Shown one piece after another: positions 53,399 to 62,285 of a DNA stretch of 64,000 nucleotides. The notes beneath the pieces were generated by a model, which was not told where the DNA came from, searched no databases, and worked only from the letters and a program-made list of their open reading frames with translations. Position numbers and translations under genes: made by a program. Location of the stretch: the NCBI RefSeq assembly GCF_002804065.1, contig NZ_CP024955.1, positions 1,798,001-1,862,000 of the forward strand, written 5' to 3'. Within the stretch, counting starts at the first letter, position 1. The number at the start of each line of letters is the position of its first letter. Source of the stretch: Kyrpidia spormannii (GTDB lineage Bacteria > Bacillota > Bacilli > Kyrpidiales > Kyrpidiaceae).

Positions 53399-54475
53399 TT
53401 ACTGGATTTTCTGCATGGTGGTATACCCGTCTTTGATCACGGTGTCCTGGATGTTGTCCTTTGTGACGACGATGGGCGTCAATAAGACGGAAGGGACATC
53501 TTTGTTGCCGTTGTTCACTTTCCCGTTGACGAGCCCGGAGGGTGGATCCTGATTCTTGACCAGGGCCACCGCCAACTTGGCCGCCGCTTCGGCTTCCTGT
53601 CTGACCGGCTTGTAGACGGTCATCGACTGGGCTCCTTTGAGGATGTTGTGGAGACCCGCGTCGGTGGCATCCTGCCCGGTGATGGGAATTTTACCCACGA
53701 GGCCCTGGGGCTGAAGGGCCTGGATCACCGCCCCGGCCAGGTTGTCGTTGGCAGCCAGTACCCCGTCGACTTTGTTATTCAAACGGGTCAAGGCCTGCTC
53801 CATCTCCCTCTGGCCGTTCTCCGCCAGCCAATCCGGCGTATAGGTTTCATAACCGAGTTTCAAGGTGCCGTTATTGAAAAGGGGGTCAAGCACTTTGTGA
53901 GCCCCTCTGGCAAACAGCAGGGCGTTGTTATCCGTTTGAGCCCCGTTGATCATGACCACTTTGCCCCCTTTGCGGGTGTGGTCGGCGATGTATTGCCCTT
54001 GCATCTCCCCCACCCGCTCGTTGTCAAAAGACACGTAATAGTCCACGTCTGCGCCGGTGATCAACCGGTCGTATGAAATGACTTTCACGCCGTTTTGTTT
54101 GGCTTCGGTGACGATGCGCGCAGCCGCCTTGGAGTCCACGGGGTCGAGCACCAAGACTTTGGCCCCATTGGTCATCGCCGCCTCGGCTTGTTGTTGCTGG
54201 GAGGAAGCGCTGCCCTGGGCGTTGGAATAGAGCACCTGCACCCCGGGCGCCTCTTTGGCCACGGCATCCTCAAAGCGAGGCCGATCTTGGGACTCGTACC
54301 GCGGCGATGTGGCGGTCTCCGGCAGCAGCAATGCAATCTTGGCGCTGCCCGAAGACTGACCCTGGGACGGGCTTGAACCCGTGGAGGGACTCTGTCCACA
54401 GCCCGCCACGAGCAGGGCAGCGGCGACTCCAGATAAGGCGGTAGTCCACACCCGTGACCTTACTTTTGGTATCAT
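53399..54475 (-). CDS. xylF: Xylose-binding lipoprotein
   Basis: The 358-residue protein has a signal peptide with lipobox LVAGC (Cys26) and a serine-rich spacer, then a periplasmic-binding fold of family 1. The C-terminal part (NKDVPSVLLTPIVV, DTVIKDG, TVYKPVRQEAE) and the middle YDRLITGADVDYYVSFDNE are close to E. coli XylF, so xylose is the likely ligand, though related sugars are possible. The ATG at 54475 follows AAGGGGTGG. Confidence 0.9.
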   Translation of the reverse strand: MIPKVRSRVWTTALSGVAAALLVAGCGQSPSTGSSPSQGQSSGSAKIALLLPETATSPRYESQDRPRFEDAVAKEAPGVQVLYSNAQGSASSQQQQAEAAMTNGAKVLVLDPVDSKAAARIVTEAKQNGVKVISYDRLITGADVDYYVSFDNERVGEMQGQYIADHTRKGGKVVMINGAQTDNNALLFARGAHKVLDPLFNNGTLKLGYETYTPDWLAENGQREMEQALTRLNNKVDGVLAANDNLAGAVIQALQPQGLVGKIPITGQDATDAGLHNILKGAQSMTVYKPVRQEAEAAAKLAVALVKNQDPPSGLVNGKVNNGNKDVPSVLLTPIVVTKDNIQDTVIKDGYTTMQKIQ

Positions 54476-54536
54476 TCATCATCCACCCCTTCTTTATATA
54501 TTTTCCGAACAATCGGAGTATAATGGACCTGACAGC

Positions 54537-54580
54537 AGTATAACAGAAACTTTATTTGACTACAATACAAACAAAGTTTC
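54537..54580 (-). promoter_or_regulatory. xylF promoter overlapped by ROK-type operator
   Basis: On the minus strand TTGTAG (54560-54565), 17 bases and TATACT (54537-54542) form the promoter. An inverted repeat with 13-base arms, GAAACTTTATTTG (54546-54558) and CAAACAAAGTTTC (54568-54580), one mismatch, nine-base spacer, covers the -35 box and spacer. Its AGTTT/AAACT arms resemble XylR operators of Bacillus, so the divergent repressor probably binds here. Confidence 0.85.
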
Positions 54581-54701
54581 TCGGATGTTGCAAGCCGATA
54601 CATCTAGATACGATTTACACGGGAAGAATTCCGGTAAATCTGAGATTTTGTCGAACCCCTCCTGAAAATCGTTTCAAGCGGCTCCAGAAAAACTTTTTTT
54701 A

Positions 54702-54731
54702 TTGCGCTAAAAAAGATCCCTTTGTTATGAT
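54702..54731 (+). promoter_or_regulatory. Probable promoter of the ROK repressor gene
   Basis: TTGCGC (54702-54707), 18 bases and TATGAT (54726-54731) lie 33 bases before the repressor start. The boxes are acceptable for sigma-A. The operator is about 120 bases away, so autoregulation from that site is not obvious. Confidence 0.5.
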
Positions 54732-54764
54732 AGGCAAAGAGGTGGAAGGGAACGGGGGGGAACG

Positions 54765-55982
54765 ATGATCAAGAAACCGGTTACCGGAGATCAGAATTTT
54801 ATTAAACAACTCAACCGCTCCGTGGTTTTGGACGCCATCCGCCGGCACAGCCCCCTTTCCCGCACGGACATCGCGGATTTGACGGGGCTCAACAAAGCCA
54901 CAGTGTCCAACCTGGTGAGGGAATTACAGACCGAACATCTGGTACAGGACGTGGGAGAGGGGCGATCTCACGGGGGGCGCCGGCCGCAGCTGTTGGTGTT
55001 TCGAAAGGACGCGGGATATGTCTTGGCCGGTCAACTGGATGTGCACTATCTTCTGATGGCCCTCACGAACTTGGACGGTCAAGTGGTATGGAAACGGCGG
55101 GTGTCTCTCCCTCCGAATCCTTCCGTGGACCAGGTGACAGAAACGGCAGCGGCCATATCCCGGGAAGCGGAAGGGGCGGTCGACGGGACGGCCCCCTACG
55201 GAATCATCGGTGTGGGACTAGGAATCCCAGGGATTGTCGACCACAAGAACGGCATGATTCTGCGCGCCCCGAACCTGAACTGGACGGACGTGCCCTTCCG
55301 GACCCTGTTGTCCGCCAAAACCGGCCGGCCAGTGGTGATTGACAATGATGCCAACTGCGGGGCCATCGCAGAGCTCCGGTACGGGTTCGGCCGGGACACC
55401 GCAAACCTCCTGTACGTCAGTATCGGCACAGGCATCGGGGTGGGCATTGTGGCGGACGGCCGTTTGTACCGGGGAGGTCGGGGCTCCGCCGGGGAGTTCG
55501 GCCACACGAGCCTCTACCCGGACGGTCCCCAGTGTACCTGTGGGAATCGCGGATGTTGGGAACTGTACGCCTCGGTCTCCGCTTTGAGCCGGGTGTTTCG
55601 GCAGAAACGGGGTGGAACGGCCGGGTGGCCCTACGATCCTTCCTCTTGGGAAGAGTTGTCCGCCATCAAACACCTGACAGACCGCGGCGACCGCCATGCT
55701 CTGGACGCGTTGCATCATGTCGGGGAGTATTTGGGAGTAGGGGTTTCTTCGTTGATCCAGGGACTCAATCCCGAAGCTGTGATCATCGGCAACGACATGG
55801 CCCTTTTTGGGCCTTCTTTGCTCGCCGTCATCCGTCAGGAGGTCCGCAAAAGGGTCTTTCCTTTCAACCAAGATCACCTCATCCTCGACGTCTCCCGGCT
55901 AGGGGAGGACAGCGTGCTCATCGGGGCGTCGGCCATGGTGGTGGAACAATTTTTCGCCCGGGTGGAAACCGCCCATTTATAG
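54765..55982 (+). CDS. xylR: ROK family repressor, XylR type
   Basis: The 405-residue protein joins an N-terminal winged helix (SPLSRTDIADLTGLNKATVSNLV, residues about 29-52) to a ROK sugar-binding domain with IDNDANCGAIAELRYG, SIGTGIGVGIV and the zinc motif GEFGHTSL...CTCGNRGCWE. This is the plan of XylR and NagC. It is divergent from xylF and is likely its xylose-responsive repressor. The ATG at 54765 has a G-rich binding site. Confidence 0.9.
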   Translation: MIKKPVTGDQNFIKQLNRSVVLDAIRRHSPLSRTDIADLTGLNKATVSNLVRELQTEHLVQDVGEGRSHGGRRPQLLVFRKDAGYVLAGQLDVHYLLMALTNLDGQVVWKRRVSLPPNPSVDQVTETAAAISREAEGAVDGTAPYGIIGVGLGIPGIVDHKNGMILRAPNLNWTDVPFRTLLSAKTGRPVVIDNDANCGAIAELRYGFGRDTANLLYVSIGTGIGVGIVADGRLYRGGRGSAGEFGHTSLYPDGPQCTCGNRGCWELYASVSALSRVFRQKRGGTAGWPYDPSSWEELSAIKHLTDRGDRHALDALHHVGEYLGVGVSSLIQGLNPEAVIIGNDMALFGPSLLAVIRQEVRKRVFPFNQDHLILDVSRLGEDSVLIGASAMVVEQFFARVETAHL

Positions 55983-56008
55983 GCCTTCGAGACTCTTCAT
56001 TCGGAGTT

Positions 56009-56986
56009 TCACCTGGCATCCGTGATGCCCAAGCGGCGCATCTTGCGGAGCAGGGTCGTGTGACTCACCCCGAGCACGGCGGCAGCCGCCCGCACGCTGG
56101 AGGTATGGCCCAACGCCCGCTCGATGGCCCGGCGCTCCGCTCCTGCCACCGTTTCCGCCAGCGTCGGGACACCGCCGGAACTCGTAAAAACAGGTGCTCC
56201 GGAATTGTCCCCCACCCAGGAGCCCAGAATCTCCGCCAACACCTGCCCTCCATCGATGAGGCGCCCAGGACTTCGCACGTACAACGATTCGACGATGTTG
56301 CGCAGCTCCCGGACATTCCCTGGGTAGTCGTATTGAGACAGTTGCTGGACGAGCCCCGGGCTCATCTGCTTGGACTGGCCGAACTCGCGGTTAAAATGGT
56401 CCATATAATACGCGAGCAGCCCGGGGATCTCGTTTTTGCGCTCCCGCAAGGGAGGGACGGCGATTCGAACCACGTGAAGCCGGTAAAACAAGTCCGCCCG
56501 AAACCGGCCTTGGCGCACCAAATCACGCAGGGGTTGGTTGGTGGAAGCGATCACCCGAACGTCTAAGCTTCGCGTCCAGCTACCCCCCACCCGGCGGATC
56601 ACCCGGTCCTGCAAAACCCGCAACAATTTCGCCTGGAGCAAGGGAGACAACTCGGCGATCTCATCGAGGAGCAGGGTCCCTTTGTCGGTCAATTCAAAAA
56701 GTCCGGGGCTCCCCTCCCGTTTGGCTCCGGTGAACGCCCCCCGTTCGTATCCAAACAACTCCGACTCCAACAGGGTCTCCGGAATCGAGGCGCAATTCAC
56801 CTTCGTAAAGGGCATCTTGGCCCGGGGACTGTTCCGGTGGATGAAATCCGCCACCACCTCTTTGCCCACTCCCGTTTCCCCTTCGATCAATACGGTCGAT
56901 GGGTACTGGGCAACCCGCCGGGCCTCTTCCAACACTTTGCGAAATCCCTCGCCGCAGACCGCCAGTCCCGCCGCCTCCATCGCCAC
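56009..56986 (-). CDS. Sigma-54-dependent transcriptional activator
   Basis: This enhancer-binding protein has only two domains: an AAA+ domain with Walker A GETGVGKE, the sigma-54 contact loop GAFTGA, Walker B LLLDEIAEL and the arginine-finger region FRADLFYRL; and a Fis-type helix-turn-helix at the C terminus (AAAVLGVSHTTLLRKMRRLG). There is no receiver, GAF or PAS domain before the AAA+ domain. I choose the GTG at 56986 after GAAGGATGGG; a TTG at 57037 is possible. It is divergent from a sigma-54 promoter and probably activates it; control must be by level or partner protein. Confidence 0.93.
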   Translation of the reverse strand: MAMEAAGLAVCGEGFRKVLEEARRVAQYPSTVLIEGETGVGKEVVADFIHRNSPRAKMPFTKVNCASIPETLLESELFGYERGAFTGAKREGSPGLFELTDKGTLLLDEIAELSPLLQAKLLRVLQDRVIRRVGGSWTRSLDVRVIASTNQPLRDLVRQGRFRADLFYRLHVVRIAVPPLRERKNEIPGLLAYYMDHFNREFGQSKQMSPGLVQQLSQYDYPGNVRELRNIVESLYVRSPGRLIDGGQVLAEILGSWVGDNSGAPVFTSSGGVPTLAETVAGAERRAIERALGHTSSVRAAAAVLGVSHTTLLRKMRRLGITDAR

Positions 56987-57085
56987 ATCCCATCCTTCCT
57001 CATGTCCGAGGTTCCTGCCGAGGGCTCCCGGCAGCAAAGTCTCCTTCCCCGGTCGATCCCCTTGTCATCATCATGATCAATTATA

Positions 57086-57098
57086 TACCACATTGGTA
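57086..57098. promoter_or_regulatory. Palindrome, possible activator site
   Basis: TACCA (57086-57090) and TGGTA (57094-57098) are perfect arms around CAT, about 120 bases upstream of the -24/-12 promoter, a usual distance for an enhancer. A near-related TGGACCA follows at about 57105-57111. It is the best candidate activator site in the divergent region. Confidence 0.4.
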
Positions 57099-57216
57099 CA
57101 GTTTTGGACCACTTGAGGAACCCGCAGCGTCGCCCTCCCCGGACCCCGAGACCCCAGGTCCCAGAATCCCGGCCTTTCCGGCCAGTTCGGACCGTCATCC
57201 GGAAGAGCCGTCAATT

Positions 57217-57231
57217 TGGCACGATTTTTGC
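57217..57231 (+). promoter_or_regulatory. Sigma-54 promoter
   Basis: The sequence TGGCAC, five bases, TTGC at 57217-57231 places GG at 57218-57219 and GC at 57230-57231, exactly 12 apart, matching the -24/-12 consensus. It lies about 63 bases before the ligase start, and a gene for a sigma-54 activator is divergent. Confidence 0.9.
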
Positions 57232-57293
57232 GAGTTAACGTTTGTCAAATCCCGGCGGCGGATTACTCCCGCACGCCCGAACGGAGGAATGAG

Positions 57294-58697
57294 GTGACAT
57301 CATCGGATTGGCATCAAGAAGTTCAGCAAATCATCCAAGCCCACCAAATTCAGTTGGTCCGGGTCTGCGTCCAGGATCTCGGGCACATGAGCCGGTGCAG
57401 AGAGGTTCCATCGGGGCGGTTTCTGGAACGTATGGCGACCGACGGGCTGTCTTTTCCCTCCGCATTGTTCGCCTTCGATTCCTCGGCTCGCATCGTTCCG
57501 GGGGCGGGGCCCGGCCCACGCAGCGGGTACCCCAGCTGGCACCTGCAGCCCGATCTCAGCACCTTCTCCGTTCTCCCCTACGCTCCGGGCGTTGCCCGGG
57601 TTATCGCCGATCCCTTCGAGTCCAAGGGACAGCCGGTGGACTATGCTCCCCGCCACGTCCTGCGCCGGGTTCTGGAGCGGGTACGGGCAGCGGGATTCCA
57701 AGTGAAGGGGTCTTTTGAATTCGAGTTCTACGCTTTTGCACGAGACGGGGATTCCCGCGGGCAAGCCCCCATACCGCCTGACTCCATCTCCCCCGGTCCC
57801 TCGTCCCTTCACCCGCCGGGGCATCCCGCCTGGACCGGGCTGCAATGTTTTTCTGAGATCAAACAGGCGGCCCTGGAACCCCTCTTGATCCATCTCATCC
57901 AAACCCTCGAGGCGATGGGGGCCCGGCCGGAGGTGGCAAACACCGAGTACGGTCCAGGACAGTTCGAAATCTCTTACGCGTCGTATTGGAACCTCGAGAT
58001 CGCCGACATGGCCTTTTATTACCGGACCACGATCCGGGAGGTGTTGGCGCAACACGGTCTCAAGGCGACCTTTATGAGCAAGCCCCTCAGCGGATTCAGC
58101 GGAAGTGGTGCACATCTGCACCACGGGCTCTACGGGGCTGACGGTGCCAATGCCTTCGCCGATCCCCAGGCCCAAGATGGGTTATCGCAGCTCTGCCGAT
58201 GGTTTATTGGCGGGCAGTTGGCTCATGCTAGAACCGTCAGCGCGCTGATGAACCCCACGATAAACGGATACAAGCGCCTCCAGCCCGGGGCCTTCGCCCC
58301 GCATTGGATCACCTGGGGATATGACCACCGGGAAACGATGATCCGGGTGCCGCCGGCCCGGGGAGAAGCGACCCGGATCGAAAATCGCCTCCCCGGAGCA
58401 GACACCGATCCCTACCTGGCTCTGGCCGCCGCCCTGGCAGCCGGACTGGACGGGATTGAGCGCCGGATCGATCCGGGAGACCCGGTGGCGGATCGGGACG
58501 TGTCCGAAATGGCAGCTCCTGTGCTTCCCCGATCGCTATCTGAGGCTCTGGATGCCTTTGAAGAGGATCCCTGGACCGAAGAGGTGTTCGGGCGGTCTTT
58601 CAAAGAACAGTTCCTACGGCTGCGCCGGGAGGAGGTGGAACGTTTTCTCCGCCATGTGACAGACTGGGAATGGATGGAGTACGAAGATATATTTTAG
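57294..58697 (+). CDS. Glutamine synthetase-like gamma-glutamyl ligase
   Basis: The 467-residue enzyme is a glutamine synthetase fold protein of the PuuA/GlnT type. Visible motifs are SFEFEFYAF (metal site), NTEYGPGQFEI, FSGSGAHLHHGL, NPTINGYKR and ENRLPGADTDPYLALAA. Such proteins join glutamate to an amine or ethanolamine rather than ammonia. The GTG at 57294 follows ACGGAGGAATGAG. It is the first gene after the sigma-54 promoter. Substrate is inferred only from context. Confidence 0.88.
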   Translation: MTSSDWHQEVQQIIQAHQIQLVRVCVQDLGHMSRCREVPSGRFLERMATDGLSFPSALFAFDSSARIVPGAGPGPRSGYPSWHLQPDLSTFSVLPYAPGVARVIADPFESKGQPVDYAPRHVLRRVLERVRAAGFQVKGSFEFEFYAFARDGDSRGQAPIPPDSISPGPSSLHPPGHPAWTGLQCFSEIKQAALEPLLIHLIQTLEAMGARPEVANTEYGPGQFEISYASYWNLEIADMAFYYRTTIREVLAQHGLKATFMSKPLSGFSGSGAHLHHGLYGADGANAFADPQAQDGLSQLCRWFIGGQLAHARTVSALMNPTINGYKRLQPGAFAPHWITWGYDHRETMIRVPPARGEATRIENRLPGADTDPYLALAAALAAGLDGIERRIDPGDPVADRDVSEMAAPVLPRSLSEALDAFEEDPWTEEVFGRSFKEQFLRLRREEVERFLRHVTDWEWMEYEDIF

Positions 58698-58767
58698 CGC
58701 GAAACTGCGCGCGCAAGAGTTCACTCCGCCAGGTGGCGGCCACACGATGTCAAGGAGATGAAGGGCA

Positions 58768-60138
58768 TTGGATAAATGCGACGATCACGAGTCGTCCCTT
58801 TCCGTCGAACAGTTTGGCTACAAGCAAGAGTTGAAACGCAGCCTCAGTTTTTGGGATTTACTTGTGTATGGGCTTATTTTCATGGTGCCCATCGCCCCCA
58901 TGGGGATTTACGGCCAGGTGGTCCAAACGGCCCACGGCATGGTGGTGTTGGCGTATTTGATCGGCTTGGTGGGGATGATTTTTACAGCATTCAGCTATTT
59001 TCGCATGTCCGAGGCCTTCCCCATCGCCGGGTCGGCTTACGCCTATGTTCAGCGGGGATGGAACCCGTTTATCGGTTTTCTTGCCGGCTGGATGATCATG
59101 CTGGACTACATTCTCATCCCGGGCCTGCTGTACCTGGTTTCTGCATCGTGGCTGAACGAACTCGTGCCCGGCGTGCCAACCTGGGGTTGGGTGGTGGTGT
59201 TCGTCGTCATCAACACCATCATTAACATCCGGGGAATCCAAATGACCAACCGGGCCAACTGGGTCATTTTGGTGATCGAACTGCTGACGTTTTTGGCCTT
59301 TTGTATCGCCGCACTGATTTACGTGGCCTCGGGGACAGCAGGCACGCATTTTACCTTTACCCCGGTGTTCAACCCGCATGAGTTCAGCTGGGCGATGGTG
59401 GGCTCCGCCACGTCGATTGCGGTGCTGAGCTTCTTAGGGTTTGACGGGATCAGCACCCTGGCGGAAGAAACCCGGGGTGGCCGGTCGACGATGGGCAAAG
59501 CCACGGTGGCGGCGCTGATCGTGGTGGCGGCCCTGTTCATGGTGTTGACTTATTTGGCCGCGGTGGCGTACCCCGATTACACGCAATTCCCGGATCCCAA
59601 CGTCGCTTTCTATTTTGTGGCGGAACGGGTGGGAGGCACCTGGTTAAAATTGCTCACCCTGGTGGTCACGGTGATTGCCTGGGGCATCGCCAACGCCTTG
59701 GCGGCCCAGGCGGCGATCTCCCGGCTGCTCTATAGCATGGGGCGGGACCGCATGCTCCCGGCCGTCCTCTCCACCGTCCACCCGCGGTACAAAACGCCCA
59801 TTGTGTCCACCCTGGTGGTGGCGGCCCTCTCGATCATCGTCACCGCTTTCCTCAGCATCGACAACCTGAGCCGTTTGGTGAATTTTGGTGCACTGACCAC
59901 CTTTATCGCCTTGAACCTCACGGTGATGATTTATTTTCTCGGCAAAAGGCGGACCGGGCGATGGGGGGCGCATTTCCTCATGCCCCTGTTGGGGATCCTG
60001 GTGCTCCTTTATGTGTGGCTCAACTTCGATGCCTTGACGTTTTATCTCGGGGGCAGTTGGTTCATCCTCGGGGTGATCGTGCTACTCATCACCACCCGGG
60101 GATTGCGGGTGAAACCCAAAGACATCGAATCGGTGTGA
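58768..60138 (+). CDS. APC superfamily amino acid/amine permease
   Basis: This 456-residue transporter has 12 predicted helices. The N terminus ELKRSLSFWDLLVYGLIFMVPIAPMGIYG and the later LGFDGISTLAEETRGGRSTMGKA are typical of APC permeases of the PuuP/YhdG type. The start is a TTG at 58768 with AAGGAG 10 bases upstream. It is 70 bases after the ligase, so it probably imports the substrate of that enzyme. Confidence 0.93.
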   Translation: MDKCDDHESSLSVEQFGYKQELKRSLSFWDLLVYGLIFMVPIAPMGIYGQVVQTAHGMVVLAYLIGLVGMIFTAFSYFRMSEAFPIAGSAYAYVQRGWNPFIGFLAGWMIMLDYILIPGLLYLVSASWLNELVPGVPTWGWVVVFVVINTIINIRGIQMTNRANWVILVIELLTFLAFCIAALIYVASGTAGTHFTFTPVFNPHEFSWAMVGSATSIAVLSFLGFDGISTLAEETRGGRSTMGKATVAALIVVAALFMVLTYLAAVAYPDYTQFPDPNVAFYFVAERVGGTWLKLLTLVVTVIAWGIANALAAQAAISRLLYSMGRDRMLPAVLSTVHPRYKTPIVSTLVVAALSIIVTAFLSIDNLSRLVNFGALTTFIALNLTVMIYFLGKRRTGRWGAHFLMPLLGILVLLYVWLNFDALTFYLGGSWFILGVIVLLITTRGLRVKPKDIESV

Positions 60139-60155
60139 CAACCGCGTGAATCCCC

Positions 60156-60170
60156 GCCCGGTGTCCGGGC
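60156..60170 (+). other. Intergenic hairpin after the permease
   Basis: GCCCGG and CCGGGC pair around TGT. It lies in the 115-base gap between permease and amidase genes, without a T run. It may protect the upstream mRNA. Confidence 0.4.
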
Positions 60171-60253
60171 CCGGCCAGGCAAGCCGGGGCCCCTGCGGCC
60201 GGGCGGCTCCTGGGTGTCGAATACAAATACAGGATAAAAATGGAGGATGACCT

Positions 60254-61165
60254 ATGGCCACTCATCAGCTGTCAAGCAGTCATTTGATCTATGCCATGTC
60301 CGCCGGGAATCGCCCGGCTCTTCGGGTGCACAATGGAGATCGGGTGGTGATCGAGACCGCCGACTGCTTTGAGAATCAAATCCGCTCGGAGTCCCAGGAT
60401 TTTGGCGGGTTGGACTGGGAACGGATCAACCCGGCCACCGGGCCGATCTACGTCGAGGAGGCAGAACCCGGGGACATTCTCGCAGTTCACATTGAAAAAA
60501 TGGAACTCGCACCCCGGGGAGTGATGACGACAGGCCCGGGACTCGGCGTTCTCGGGGACGAATTGGCTGACAATCACATCCGGATGATCCAGGTGTCGGG
60601 AGGCCGGGTGAACCTTTTCGGGCGAGAGGTGCCCACCAACCCGATGATTGGCGTGATCGGGACGGCGCCCTCGGGAGATTCGCCGATTCCCTGCGGGACG
60701 CCTGGGGATCACGGCGGGAATATGGATTGTAAGCGTATCACCGAAGGGGCCATTCTACTGCTTCCGGTCAACGTGCCCGGGGCGCTTTTCGCCTTGGGGG
60801 ACCTGCACGCCTCCATGGGGGATGGCGAGGTGGCGGTGTGCGGGGTGGAGATCGCCGGGAAGGTGACGGTGAAACTCCATGTGCTGAAAGGGCTCACCTG
60901 GCCGACTCCGATGGTGGTGGACGCCGAGCGGGTGATGACCATCGCCTCGGCCGCGACCCTGGACGAGGCGGCAGTCATGGCCACCAAGCGCATGGCCCAC
61001 TGGATGTCCGGGCAGACCGGGATCTCCGGGGCCGAAGCGATCTTTTTGCTCAGCGCCAAGGGGGAGTTACGCATCTGCCAGGTGGTGGATCCGCTGAAGA
61101 CTGCCCGGATGGAGTTCGACCGGGCTTGGCTGGAGGAGATGGGGATTTCCTTTGGGAATCTGTAG
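60254..61165 (+). CDS. Acetamidase/formamidase family amidase
   Basis: The 303-residue protein belongs to the FmdA/AmdA family, which cleaves short amides to ammonia and acid. Family motifs are IPCGTPGDHGGNMDCK and ALGDLHASMGDGEVAVCG, holding the zinc and catalytic residues. The ATG at 60254 follows TGGAGGATGACC. It lies in the sigma-54 cluster and would release nitrogen from an amide product. Confidence 0.92.
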   Translation: MATHQLSSSHLIYAMSAGNRPALRVHNGDRVVIETADCFENQIRSESQDFGGLDWERINPATGPIYVEEAEPGDILAVHIEKMELAPRGVMTTGPGLGVLGDELADNHIRMIQVSGGRVNLFGREVPTNPMIGVIGTAPSGDSPIPCGTPGDHGGNMDCKRITEGAILLLPVNVPGALFALGDLHASMGDGEVAVCGVEIAGKVTVKLHVLKGLTWPTPMVVDAERVMTIASAATLDEAAVMATKRMAHWMSGQTGISGAEAIFLLSAKGELRICQVVDPLKTARMEFDRAWLEEMGISFGNL

Positions 61166-61166
61166 G

Positions 61167-61189
61167 GAACTCCCAGGGGGCGGGAGTTC
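61167..61189 (+). other. Intercistronic hairpin after the amidase
   Basis: GAACTCCC (61167-61174) and GGGAGTTC (61182-61189) are perfectly complementary with a seven-base loop, directly after the amidase stop. There is no T run, so it may stabilise or partly block the downstream message. Confidence 0.5.
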
Positions 61190-61237
61190 ACCACACAGGG
61201 CCGCCCCCATCCTCATTTGATCAGGAGGTGTGTCGAC

Positions 61238-62128
61238 GTGGCCGACGCATCGCGCATCGTGCCCATTTCCGGCGGGTACCACGTGTGGACCCGGCGGCTC
61301 GGGGAGAGTCCCGTCAAATTGCTTCTCCTTCACGGCGGCCCGGGATTCAATCACGAGTATCTGGAGATCTTTGCCGAACACCTGCCGCCAAACGGAATCG
61401 AGCTCTATTTTTACGACCAGCTGGGATCGTATTTTTCCGATCAACCGGATGATCCATCGCTCTGGACGGTGGATCGTTTCCGGGAAGAGGTGGAGGAGGT
61501 CCGGCGTTTCCTCGGCCTGGGTCCCTTCTACCTGTGCGGGCAGTCCTGGGGCGGAATGCTTGCCATCGAGTACGCCCTTCACTACCCCGATGCGGTGAAA
61601 GGGCTGATTATCTCCAACATGACCGCCTCGGTGGAATCATACGTGCGCAGCGTGAACCGATTGCGCGATCAACTGCCCCGAGAGCTGGTGGATGTGATGA
61701 AGCGCTATGAGGCGGCGGGCCAGTATGACGCCCCGGAGTACCAGGAGATTCTCATGAACCACCTTTACCGCAAGCACCTGTGCCGGCTGGACCCTTGGCC
61801 GGAGCCGGTGTTGCGGGCTTTTGCCCACGCGAACAACCAGGTGTACAACGTGATGCAGGGTCCCAACGAGTTTGTGGTCACCGGGAATTTCAAGGACTGG
61901 GATCGGTGGGATGATCTTCACCGGCTGCCGATGCCGACCCTGCTTTTGGTGGGGCAATATGACACCATGGCGGTGGAGGACATCGAGGAGATGGGGCGGC
62001 GAATCCCCCGCTCCCGGGTGGCGGTCTGCCCGAACGGCAGCCACATGTGCATGTGGGACGACAGCCAGGCGTATTTTGGCGCCTTGCTCGGCTTTATCCG
62101 GAGTGTGGAGGCCGGGGCGGAGGTGTGA
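61238..62128 (+). CDS. Proline iminopeptidase-like alpha/beta hydrolase
   Basis: The 296-residue enzyme has HGGPG near residue 33 (oxyanion hole), the nucleophile in GQSWGG, a lid region and the catalytic histidine in NGSHMCMWDD. It matches the F1/proline iminopeptidase branch that cleaves N-terminal residues from short peptides, but relatives hydrolyse other amides. I choose the GTG at 61238 after AGGAGGTG. Its place in the cluster suggests it opens a small peptide or gamma-glutamyl amide. Confidence 0.88.
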   Translation: MADASRIVPISGGYHVWTRRLGESPVKLLLLHGGPGFNHEYLEIFAEHLPPNGIELYFYDQLGSYFSDQPDDPSLWTVDRFREEVEEVRRFLGLGPFYLCGQSWGGMLAIEYALHYPDAVKGLIISNMTASVESYVRSVNRLRDQLPRELVDVMKRYEAAGQYDAPEYQEILMNHLYRKHLCRLDPWPEPVLRAFAHANNQVYNVMQGPNEFVVTGNFKDWDRWDDLHRLPMPTLLLVGQYDTMAVEDIEEMGRRIPRSRVAVCPNGSHMCMWDDSQAYFGALLGFIRSVEAGAEV

Positions 62129-62168
62129 GGTGCGCCGGAGGGAGAGGCGGTACAGCTGCACCCTCGTG

Positions 62169-62271
62169 GCGGCCGCACCCCCACCCCGGGGCGGCCGCGC
62201 GCTCACCCTGGGGACACGGTGGGAAAGGGAGTGTGCGGGGAAGGGGCGGGTGGCCTCTGGGCCGCCGGCCC
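62169..62271. terminator. GC-rich hairpins between convergent genes
   Basis: Two GCGGCCGC blocks (62169-62176 and 62191-62198) can pair around a C-rich loop, and GGGCC/GGCCC pair at 62259-62271. They lie in the 157-base gap between the hydrolase and the CRISPR-associated gene, which converge. No T run follows, so termination is uncertain. Confidence 0.45.
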
Positions 62272-62285
62272 CTAACCTGTATTCG

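Noticed and set aside
62129..62285. Possible CRISPR repeats beside the cas genes
   Set aside because: GCGGCCGC occurs twice, but the pieces are short, not regularly spaced and pair with each other as a hairpin; no repeat-spacer pattern is present.
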